Of a DNA stretch of 64,000 bases, positions 18,296 through 25,514 are shown one piece after another. The notes under the pieces were generated by a model. The model was not told the origin of the DNA and ran no database searches. It was given only the letters and a program-made list of their open reading frames with translations. Made by a program: the position numbers and the translations under genes. Position 1 is the stretch's first letter; each line of letters starts with the position of its first letter. The DNA is from Alphaproteobacteria bacterium. GTDB taxonomy: Bacteria > Pseudomonadota > Alphaproteobacteria > JAJUGE01. The stretch spans positions 103,552-167,551 of the forward strand of contig JAJUGE010000001.1 of NCBI GenBank assembly GCA_029268305.1, given 5' to 3'.

Positions 18296-19159
18296 TTACT
18301 GCGCACGCAGCTCTTCGACGAAACGAGCCAGGCGGTCGAGCCGCGGCAGGACATTGTCGGCGCTGTCAGCTTTCAGCCCGAAAATGCAGCGGGTCACGCC
18401 GGCGTCGCGGAGACGCCGAATGGTTTCCGGGTCGCGCGGAGTGCCGAAGGTTGTGATCGGGTAGGGCGGGCGTCCAGCCTCTGTCGCCCGCCGAGCCAAG
18501 TCCGCCATCATTTTCAGCCGCTCCTCGAGCCGGCTTTCTCCGGGCGGGTCGGCGAGCATCGGGATCCAGCCATCGCCGTAGCGCATCACCCGATCCAGGG
18601 TACGCTCGGCGTCACCGCCGACGAAAACCGGCGGATGCGGCTTCTGCACCGGCTTCGGCCAGGACCAGATGCGCTCGAACTTGACGAACTCGCCGTCGTA
18701 GCTCGCCTCGTCCTGGGTCCAGATCGCCTTCATCGCCTCGACGCGCTCTCGCATGACCTTGAAGCGGCGCTTCCAGTTCGTGCCATGGTTCTCCATCTCC
18801 TCCCGGTTCCAGCCGCCGCCGATGCCGACATCGATGCGCCCGCCCGAGAGGTGGTCGAGGCTCGCAATCTCCTTCGCTGTGATGATCGGGTCGCGCTCGA
18901 TCACGAGGCAGACGCCGGTGCCGAGCCGAATTCGCTTCGTCACGGCCGCAGCCGCGGCGAGGCCGACGAACATGTCGAGATTGCGGATGTAGTCGTCCGG
19001 CAGTTGCCCGCCGATCCGGAAGGGAGACTTCCGGCTCGCCGGAATGTGCGTGTGGTCGGGGATGAAGAGGGCGTCGAAGCCACGTTCCTCGACCGCCATC
19101 GCCAGCTCCGCCGGCCCCATCGAATAGTCGGTGGCGAACATGGTGACGCCGTATTCCAT
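18296..19159 (-). CDS. LLM-class (luciferase-like) flavin/F420-dependent oxidoreductase
   Basis: This 287-residue TIM-barrel protein matches the luciferase-like family: FIPDHTHIP at ~33, RIRLGTGVCLVIERDPI at ~77, the phosphate-binding loop LSGGRIDVGIGGGW at ~105 and a C-terminal FGTPRDPETIRRL region. It resembles the group usually annotated as F420-dependent; proteobacterial members may use FMN instead. ATG 19159 has GGGAGGG four bases upstream. The adjacent GTG at 19162 is too close to that site. No operon partner is obvious. Confidence 0.87.
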   Translation of the reverse strand: MEYGVTMFATDYSMGPAELAMAVEERGFDALFIPDHTHIPASRKSPFRIGGQLPDDYIRNLDMFVGLAAAAAVTKRIRLGTGVCLVIERDPIITAKEIASLDHLSGGRIDVGIGGGWNREEMENHGTNWKRRFKVMRERVEAMKAIWTQDEASYDGEFVKFERIWSWPKPVQKPHPPVFVGGDAERTLDRVMRYGDGWIPMLADPPGESRLEERLKMMADLARRATEAGRPPYPITTFGTPRDPETIRRLRDAGVTRCIFGLKADSADNVLPRLDRLARFVEELRAQ

Positions 19160-19239
19160 CACTCCCTCCCGCTTCTCGTCCGCAGAGCGGCATCTCCGTC
19201 AGCATGAAGAAGGGCTTCGCGCGGGGCAATCGTCGTTCA

Positions 19240-19599
19240 TCAGGTGCTCCTGAGCCAGACGCGTGCCGCATCGGCCTCGGCTGGCGTGAAGGTGCGGACT
19301 TCGGCCTTCAGCGCGGGACCGACGACACGGACGAGCCATTCGATCCAGCGTTCGTCCGTGACGATCGCCGCGCGGCTCACGTCGTTCATGTGACGCAGGC
19401 TGAACTTCACGTCGTCCCAAAAGGCCGCGGGGTCCATGCCGCGGAAATCGCGGATGTCTTCCAGCAGCCGAACCTTGCCGTGACGTGCGATCGCCGCTTC
19501 GAGGTTCGCTGCGATCTCGTCGAACTCCGCGCGCGAGACCTTTCCGTCGACAGTGATCTCGATAAGGTTCGTACCCGGCTCCTCTTGGTAGGTGATCAT
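19240..19599 (-). CDS. SpoIIAA-like (STAS-related) protein
   Basis: This 119-residue protein matches the SpoIIAA-like family: NLIEITVDGKVSRAEFDEI near the N terminus and the later WDDVKFSLRH and AAIVTDERWIEWL segments. These form a STAS-like alpha/beta domain found in stress-associated proteins, function unresolved. The start ATG overlaps the stop of the LigD-type gene as ATGA, so translation is coupled. It closes a three-gene operon with an SDR and a LigD 3'-phosphoesterase. Confidence 0.85.
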   Translation of the reverse strand: MITYQEEPGTNLIEITVDGKVSRAEFDEIAANLEAAIARHGKVRLLEDIRDFRGMDPAAFWDDVKFSLRHMNDVSRAAIVTDERWIEWLVRVVGPALKAEVRTFTPAEADAARVWLRST

Positions 19600-20315
19600 C
19601 CTTTTCGCCGCTCCGGCCCCGTTTCCTCCGAATTCCAAACTGCGTCCTTGGCTTCGGCGATTTCTTCCATGGCTCGGCCGGAAGCGACGCTCCAGGCATT
19701 CTCTTCGAGCCAAGCTTCGGGCTCGCCCCGAAGCGCTTCCTCATCCCGATCCTTGATCAGCAGCCAGTTGTCGCGTCTCTCGTCACGTGCCTTGCCGCCC
19801 ATCCGGACCAGTGCCCAGACGCCACGTAGCTTTTCACCGCGCAGGCGGACTTTCATATGCCCGCCTTCATAATCCGCGCCGCGTTCGCCTACCGGCTCCC
19901 ACGTGCCGCGATCCCACAGCATGACCGTGCCGCCACCGTATTGTCCTTGGGGGATGACGCCTTCGAAGCTGCCGTACTCGAGCGGATGATCCTCCACATG
20001 TACGGCCAGGCGGCGGTGGGCGGGATCCAGGCTCGGGCCCTTGGCGATGGCCCAGCTTTTCAGCACACCATCCAGTTCGAGGCGAAAATCGTAGTGGAGG
20101 CGACTCGCCGCGTGCTTCTGGACCACGAAGCTGTTGCCGTCTCCCTTGTGGGATGCCGTCCCCGCCGGCTCCGGCGTTCGCTCGAAGTCCCGTTTTGCGG
20201 TGTAGGCGTCGAGTGCGTCGGAGGACCTGCGACCGGAATCGGGCGATTTCCGTTGGTTGGACCTCCGGCTGTTTCTAGCCTTAGGCTTGGAAGGTTTCGC
20301 AGAACCCGAGGCCAT
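19596..20315 (-). CDS. Stand-alone LigD-type 3'-phosphoesterase
   Basis: This 239-residue protein is the phosphoesterase (PE) module of the end-joining ligase LigD, which trims 3'-ribonucleotides and 3'-phosphates at breaks. By alignment of spacing to the studied Pseudomonas PE domain, the catalytic set is present: His68, His74, Asp76, Arg78 (LHYDFRLE), His110 and Tyr114 (EDHPLEY). A basic, disordered-looking tail of ~35 residues precedes it. The protein ends (SGRAMEEIAEAKDAVWNSE, then stop) where full LigD continues into the ligase domain. It overlaps the SDR stop by one base (TGATG) and the SpoIIAA-like start by four. No ku gene is in the window. Confidence 0.88.
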   Translation of the reverse strand: MASGSAKPSKPKARNSRRSNQRKSPDSGRRSSDALDAYTAKRDFERTPEPAGTASHKGDGNSFVVQKHAASRLHYDFRLELDGVLKSWAIAKGPSLDPAHRRLAVHVEDHPLEYGSFEGVIPQGQYGGGTVMLWDRGTWEPVGERGADYEGGHMKVRLRGEKLRGVWALVRMGGKARDERRDNWLLIKDRDEEALRGEPEAWLEENAWSVASGRAMEEIAEAKDAVWNSEETGPERRKG

Positions 20316-21175
20316 CAGCCGCCCACCACTTCGCCGCCGTTCGGGTGGAGGACCTGTCCCGTCATATAAGACCCGTCGGCGGAGGCGAGAAAGATGTAGC
20401 AGGGGGCGACCTCATCCGGTTGACCGGGTCTCCCGAGCGGGACCTTGCCGCCGAACGTCGCGACGTGATCGGCATCGAAAGAGGCAGGGATCAGCGGTGT
20501 CCAGATTGGGCCGGGCGCCACGCCGTTCACCCGAATTCCACGTTCTGCGAGAGAGAGGGCGAGCGACCGGGTGAAGGAGACGATGGCGCCCTTTGTCGAA
20601 GCGTAATCGATCAGATGTGAACTGCCGCGGTACGCAGTGACCGAGGTGCTGTTCACGATTGCGGATCCATTCCCCAGATGCGGCAATGCCGCCCTGGTGA
20701 TGTAGAACATCGAGAAGATGTTCGTGGCGTAGGTCCGGTGTAGCTGCTCGGTCGAGATTCCCTCCAAAGTGTCGCAAGGGTGCTGCTCCCCCGCGTTGTT
20801 GACGAGTATGTCGAGACCCCCGAGCTCCCGCACGGCTTCCGCGACGGCGGATTTGCAGAATGCCTCGTCGCCTACATCACCGCGGATGAGGTGGCAGCGC
20901 CGCCCCTCGGCCTGCACCAGTCGCCTGGATTCGTTCGCGTCTGCGTCTTCTTCGAGATAGATGATGGCGACATCCGCCCCTTCCTTTGCGAAGCCGATTG
21001 AAACCGCCCGGCCGATGCCGCTATCGCCGCCCGTCACGAGGGCCTTCTTCCCGGTCAGTTTCCCGCTGCCCCGGTAATTCCTCATTTCGCTCTGGGGCTC
21101 CGGGGTCATCTCGCCTTCGCGACCGGGTTGACGAGCCTGGTGCTGGGGCGGCTGCAGCTCTTCCTTCTCTGCCAT
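20315..21175 (-). CDS. SDR family oxidoreductase (YghA-like)
   Basis: This 286-residue short-chain dehydrogenase has the cofactor motif TGGDSGIGRAV (~48), NNAG (~125), an active-site Ser followed by YASTK, and the C-terminal PGPIWTPL segment. The ~40-residue polar N-terminal extension and overall pattern match the YghA/general-stress SDR group. It begins the SDR / LigD phosphoesterase / SpoIIAA-like operon. The pairing of a stress SDR with LigD parts is common in alphaproteobacterial stress clusters, but the substrate is unknown. Confidence 0.88.
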   Translation of the reverse strand: MAEKEELQPPQHQARQPGREGEMTPEPQSEMRNYRGSGKLTGKKALVTGGDSGIGRAVSIGFAKEGADVAIIYLEEDADANESRRLVQAEGRRCHLIRGDVGDEAFCKSAVAEAVRELGGLDILVNNAGEQHPCDTLEGISTEQLHRTYATNIFSMFYITRAALPHLGNGSAIVNSTSVTAYRGSSHLIDYASTKGAIVSFTRSLALSLAERGIRVNGVAPGPIWTPLIPASFDADHVATFGGKVPLGRPGQPDEVAPCYIFLASADGSYMTGQVLHPNGGEVVGG

Positions 21176-21315
21176 CGAACGGCTCCGGTCCTGTGGTTCT
21201 CTCCCGCTTCCCCGGTCGGAACCTTGGTCGTGGGCAACGGTTCCGGGCGCTCGCGGAACCCCTGACGGGCCGCGCGCTTTAACCCGGTGCGGCGGCAGAA
21301 TGCCGCCCGCGGATC

Positions 21316-21957
21316 ATGTTCCGGATGCTGATGATGCCCACCCAACTCGACGATCGTGTGAGCAGCCTTGCCGATCTGAAGCCGGCCATCGACGGGTGCC
21401 GAAGATGCCCGCTCTTCCGGAACGCGACCCAAGGGGTGCCCGGGGAAGGGGAGGTATCGGCCGAGGTGATGCTGGTGGGCGAGCAGCCGGGCGATCAGGA
21501 AGACCTTCAGGGACATCCATTCGTCGGCCCGGCCGGGCGACTGCTGGACCGGGCGATGAAAGAAGCCGCACTGGATCGCGCCCGGACGTTCGTCACGAAT
21601 GCCGTCAAGCATTTCAAGTTTCAGCCCCGCGGCAAGCGACGCATCCACCAGAAGCCGGACGCGGGAGAGATCCAGGCGTGCCGTTGGTGGCTGGATCAGG
21701 AGCTTGACCTGGTAGACCCTTCCCTCGTGATCGCGCTAGGAGCCACCGCGGCACGGGCGCTGATGGGGAAGGTGGTCACCATCTCCAAAGTGCGGGGACA
21801 GTTCATCGAGCTCCAGGAGAGCCGCCGGCTCCTGGTAACAATTCATCCGTCCTATCTGCTCCGCCTGCGTGGCGAGGCCGACAAGCAGCGCGAGTACGAC
21901 CGTTTCGTACAGGATCTGGCGCGCGCTGCTGGCGAGCTCAAACGGCCAGCGGCGTGA
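21316..21957 (+). CDS. udgX: UdgX-type uracil-DNA glycosylase
   Basis: This 213-residue Fe-S uracil-DNA glycosylase has motif A GEQPGDQED (55-63), the UdgX-specific loop KRRIHQKP with His111, and motif HPSYLLR (187). In studied UdgX proteins this histidine bonds covalently to the abasic site, leaving an irreversible protein-DNA adduct. Visible iron-sulfur ligands include Cys28, Cys31 and Cys122, while a family 4 cysteine position is His99 (NAVKHFKF), also UdgX-like. Several Met codons lie at the N terminus, so the start could be 3-18 nt later. It is divergent from the SDR/LigD operon, and its stop abuts the convergent CoA-transferase stop. Confidence 0.92.
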   Translation: MFRMLMMPTQLDDRVSSLADLKPAIDGCRRCPLFRNATQGVPGEGEVSAEVMLVGEQPGDQEDLQGHPFVGPAGRLLDRAMKEAALDRARTFVTNAVKHFKFQPRGKRRIHQKPDAGEIQACRWWLDQELDLVDPSLVIALGATAARALMGKVVTISKVRGQFIELQESRRLLVTIHPSYLLRLRGEADKQREYDRFVQDLARAAGELKRPAA

Positions 21958-23151
21958 TCACACCACTCGCCGCTTTCGGAGTTCCGCAATCCGCTCCGGC
22001 GCGTAGCCGAGCTCCGACAGGATGGCGTCGGTATGCTCGCCGAGCTCGGGCGTCGGCAATCGGAGTTTATCCGGCTGTGGTGTCTTCGGCAGATTGATAG
22101 CCTGCCCCACGACCTTGATCGGACCCAAAGCGGCATGCTCGACAGTGCGGGCGATGCCGAGGTGTTGGACTTGCGGATCGGCAAAGACCTGGTCCATCGA
22201 ATAGATCGGGCCACAGGGGACACCGGCCTCGTTCAGCAGTTCTATCCAATGCTGGCTGGGCTGCTGGCGGGTTCGCTTCGCGATCTCCTCGTTCAACGCC
22301 GCGCGATTCGAAGATCGCGTTTCGAAATCGGCGAACCGCGAGTCGGTCAGCAACTCTTCGGCGCCGATCGCCTTGCAGAAGCGCTCGTACAGCGTGTCGC
22401 CGGAGGCGGCGATGTTTATGTGACCGTCGGCGGTCTCGAAGACGCCGGTGGGGACGCTCGTCGGATGATCGTTGCCCGCCTGCTTCGGGACCTCGCCGGC
22501 GATGAGCCAGCGCGCCGCCTGGAAGTCCATCATCTGAACGAGCGCCTCGAGCAGCGAGGTGTGGACCCATTGGCCTTCGCCGGTCGTTTCCCGCTGCAGC
22601 AATGCGATGAGGATGCCCTGCGCGAGGAGCATTCCTGCGGTGAGGTCGGCGATCGGAATCCCGACCCGCACGGGACCCTGGCCCGGTAATCCCGTGACCG
22701 ACATGAGGCCGGCCATCCCTTGGGCGATTTGGTCCACTCCCGGCCGCTTGCCGTATGGCCCGTCCTGGCCGAACCCGGCGATGCTGCCGTAGACGATGCG
22801 CGGATTGACCTTCCGCACCGACTCGTAATCGACGCCGAGGCGATGCTTCACGGCCGACCGATAGTTCTCGACCACCACATCGGCCCGCTTCGCCAGTTCG
22901 AAGAAGATCTCCTTCCCCTCGGCGGTTTTCAGGTCGAGGGTCACGCCGAGCTTGTTGCGATGGAGGTTCTGGAAGTCGAAACCATGCCGTCGGCCCAGAA
23001 TACCGCCGCCGTCTTCGCCCTCGGCCGGTGGCTGCTCGATCTTGATGACGCGGGCGCCCCAGTCGGCGAGTTGCCTGACGGCCGTCGGCCCGGCCCGATG
23101 GGCCGTGAGGTCGAGAACGGTGTAGCGTGAAAGCGGTAGGTCGGCAGCCAC
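21958..23151 (-). CDS. CaiB/BaiF class III CoA-transferase
   Basis: This 397-residue CoA-transferase moves CoA between carboxylic acids. Family marks are the N-terminal VLDLTAHRAGPTAVRQLADW, the segment VENYRSAVKHRLG and the probable catalytic Asp140 in PGVDQIAQGMAGLM. The start is GTG 23151: GGAGGA lies 6 nt before it and the length fits the family, whereas the longer frame overlaps the divergent acyl-CoA dehydrogenase gene. The physiological acid is unknown. The divergent acyl-CoA dehydrogenase suggests a shared acyl-CoA degradation route. Confidence 0.9.
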   Translation of the reverse strand: MAADLPLSRYTVLDLTAHRAGPTAVRQLADWGARVIKIEQPPAEGEDGGGILGRRHGFDFQNLHRNKLGVTLDLKTAEGKEIFFELAKRADVVVENYRSAVKHRLGVDYESVRKVNPRIVYGSIAGFGQDGPYGKRPGVDQIAQGMAGLMSVTGLPGQGPVRVGIPIADLTAGMLLAQGILIALLQRETTGEGQWVHTSLLEALVQMMDFQAARWLIAGEVPKQAGNDHPTSVPTGVFETADGHINIAASGDTLYERFCKAIGAEELLTDSRFADFETRSSNRAALNEEIAKRTRQQPSQHWIELLNEAGVPCGPIYSMDQVFADPQVQHLGIARTVEHAALGPIKVVGQAINLPKTPQPDKLRLPTPELGEHTDAILSELGYAPERIAELRKRRVV

Positions 23152-23241
23152 GGCTGTTCCTCCATGCCGGTTCGATCGGGTTATTCTGGCGGTTCTGGCG
23201 CAAGATGCCAGTCGCACCCGTTTCCAGACACAGAGGGATGC

Positions 23242-24345
23242 ATGTCGGACATCGTCGAACGCGCGAGCAGGTTCGCCGCGACCCATATCCGGACCAGAAC
23301 CGACCTGAACCGGAAGGGCCACTTCCCACGCGACCTCTGGCTGGAGCTGGGGCAGGCGGGGCTGCTCGGATTGTTGCTGCCGCCCGAGTTCGGGGGTGCC
23401 GGCCTTCGCCGCAGGGACCAGATCGCCGTCGCCGAGGCGCTCGTCCGCCATGGTCGCAATCTCGGGATCGTCTCGGCCTGGCAGTCCCAGACGACGCTGG
23501 GAAGCTGGCTCATCGCCCGTTTGGGCAATGAAGCACAGCGCCGCACATACCTGCCGCGCCTCGTGACGGGAGAAACGATCGTATCGGTAGCGATATCCGA
23601 GCTGGGAGCCGGCGCGCACCCGAAGCACCTGACGACCCGAGCGGAGCGGACGGCCGAGGGATGGTCGATCTCCGGCGAGAAGGCGTACGTAACGAACGGT
23701 CCGGTCGCCGATCTTTTCGTGGTGCTGGCGATCACGTCGGTCGAGGGAGGCCGGAAGCGTTACAGCGCGTTCCTGGTGCCGCGTGCCACGCCGGGACTTT
23801 CATTCACGGAAGCGGGCGCGGTCGATTATCTGCGGCCGGCACTTCACTGCGGTCTGAAGCTGGAGGGCTGCATCGTCCCGGAGAGCGCGATCCTGGGACC
23901 CGAAGGCGAGGCGTACCCGATCGTGGCCCAGCCGCTCCGCACCGCAGAGGACCTGGTCGGGCTCGGCACCGGTCTCGGAGCGATGGCGGCCGCTTTCGCT
24001 TTTATTGCCGAAGAGGCGACAGGCGAGCCGGAGGATTCTGCTCTGGAAGAGATCGGATTGATGGCAGCGATCGCCGCTGGTGCGCGCACCATCGTGTTTG
24101 CAGCCGTTGAAGCCTATGAGGGGGAGGGAGGCGAGAAGGCGGCGATCCCGCTTCTGATGGCTGGCCGCGAACGCATAGCCAGCTTTCAATCGCGCCTCCC
24201 GGAACTGAAGTCGAAACTGGTCGGCGAGGCCAGCGAGGCATTCGAGCTTCTGGTCCGGGATATGGGCAAGCTCGGCAGTGCGGCGGGTTACGTGCAGCGG
24301 ATTCGCCTGCGGAACCTGGGTCGTGAGGCACTCCATGCAGGGTGA
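23242..24345 (+). CDS. Acyl-CoA dehydrogenase family protein, short C terminus
   Basis: This 367-residue protein has the acyl-CoA dehydrogenase layout: helical N domain (GLLGLLLPPEFGGAGL), middle beta-domain with SVAISELGAGAHPKHL and GEKAYVTNGP, and a helical C domain. The usual end with the catalytic glutamate (YEGT-like) is absent: the protein stops after RIRLRNLGREALHAG. Thus it may use another base, or may not be a classical dehydrogenase. ATG 23242 begins the conserved region. It is divergent from the CoA-transferase and 77 nt upstream of the hydroxy-acid oxidase. Confidence 0.85.
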   Translation: MSDIVERASRFAATHIRTRTDLNRKGHFPRDLWLELGQAGLLGLLLPPEFGGAGLRRRDQIAVAEALVRHGRNLGIVSAWQSQTTLGSWLIARLGNEAQRRTYLPRLVTGETIVSVAISELGAGAHPKHLTTRAERTAEGWSISGEKAYVTNGPVADLFVVLAITSVEGGRKRYSAFLVPRATPGLSFTEAGAVDYLRPALHCGLKLEGCIVPESAILGPEGEAYPIVAQPLRTAEDLVGLGTGLGAMAAAFAFIAEEATGEPEDSALEEIGLMAAIAAGARTIVFAAVEAYEGEGGEKAAIPLLMAGRERIASFQSRLPELKSKLVGEASEAFELLVRDMGKLGSAAGYVQRIRLRNLGREALHAG

Positions 24346-24422
24346 CGCATTTTCTTCGACCCGAGCCGGCCGAGGCGGCATATTGACGGGACGGACAACG
24401 GATAAGAGGCATCGGGCGGACA

Positions 24423-25514
24423 ATGCTCAGCGAAACGACGGGTGATTTCCTGACGCTCCACGAGATCGTGAAGGAGGCTCGGAAAAAGCTCTCCAACAAC
24501 ATCTGGGATTACCTTATCGGGGGGACCGAGACGGAGACCACGCTCAAGCGGAACCGGATGGCACTGGACTCGCTGGCATTTCGCCCCAGGGCGCTGCGGG
24601 ACGTCTCATCGATCGACTGCAGCGGTAGCTTGCTCGGGCGAAAGCTGCGCATTCCCGTCGCGCTCGCGCCGATCGGCTCACTGGAATCGTTCGAACCCGG
24701 TGGTGGTGCTACGGCCGCCAAGGCCGCCGGTGAGTTCAATGTCTTCACGATCCTCAGCTCCGTCTCGCAGCCCGGCATGGAAGCGGTCGCCGAGGCGGCG
24801 GCCGGACCGAAGATCTTTCAGCTCTACGTCCGCGGTGATGACGCCTGGGTGGACGATCATGTGCGCCGTGCAATCGACTCCGGTTACGACGCTTTCTGCC
24901 TCACGGTCGATACGGCCGTTTACAGCCGGCGGGAGCGCGATATCGCCAAACGCTTCGTCAAACCCTGGCGGCAGCGGGCGTCGGGCCTAGAGTTTCAGGC
25001 TGGATTGAACTGGAACCACGTGAAGCGTCTGAAGGACAAATTCGACATTCCGTTGGTGATCAAGGGGCTGGCCACCGGCGAGGACGCCGCACTGGCTTGC
25101 GAGCACGGAGTGGAGGTCGTCTATGTTTCCAACCATGGCGGGCGGCAACTCGACCACGGGCGCGGCGCGATGGATGTCCTTCCGGAGGTGGTCGAGGCCG
25201 TGGCCGGACGGGCCGAGATCGTGATCGACGGAGGCTTCAGCCGCGGCTCGGACATCGTGAAGGCGATCGCACTCGGGGCCAATACAGTCGGGATCGGACG
25301 ATTGGTCGGCTACGGTATGGCCGCCGCCGGTCGCGAAGGCCTGGTCCGGGTTCTCGAGCTGCTGGAAGCGGAAATGTTCGAATGTATGGGCCTGCTGGGC
25401 GTGACCGACCTCGGGCAGCTAGACCGGACGTACCTGCATCCTGCGCAGCCGGTGGTGCTGCCGCACGTGCATAGCGCGTTTCCGTTGCTCAACCTGGACG
25501 ATCAGGGCTACTGA
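24423..25514 (+). CDS. FMN-dependent alpha-hydroxy acid oxidase/dehydrogenase
   Basis: This 363-residue TIM-barrel flavoprotein oxidises an L-2-hydroxy acid to the keto acid. Signature residues are visible: Lys214 (PLVIKGL), His238 and Arg241 in the active-site motif SNHGGRQLDHG, and the FMN phosphate loop DGGFSRGSDIVKA. Lactate, glycolate or mandelate-type substrates are all possible. It follows the acyl-CoA dehydrogenase on the same strand. Its 3' end overlaps the convergent HWE kinase by 26 nt. Confidence 0.9.
   Translation: MLSETTGDFLTLHEIVKEARKKLSNNIWDYLIGGTETETTLKRNRMALDSLAFRPRALRDVSSIDCSGSLLGRKLRIPVALAPIGSLESFEPGGGATAAKAAGEFNVFTILSSVSQPGMEAVAEAAAGPKIFQLYVRGDDAWVDDHVRRAIDSGYDAFCLTVDTAVYSRRERDIAKRFVKPWRQRASGLEFQAGLNWNHVKRLKDKFDIPLVIKGLATGEDAALACEHGVEVVYVSNHGGRQLDHGRGAMDVLPEVVEAVAGRAEIVIDGGFSRGSDIVKAIALGANTVGIGRLVGYGMAAAGREGLVRVLELLEAEMFECMGLLGVTDLGQLDRTYLHPAQPVVLPHVHSAFPLLNLDDQGY

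Noticed and set aside
25489..25514. Programmed overlap function for the hydroxy-acid oxidase/HWE kinase 3' ends
   Set aside because: The 26-nt tail-to-tail overlap is adequately explained by compact gene packing; no sequence feature suggests regulation.
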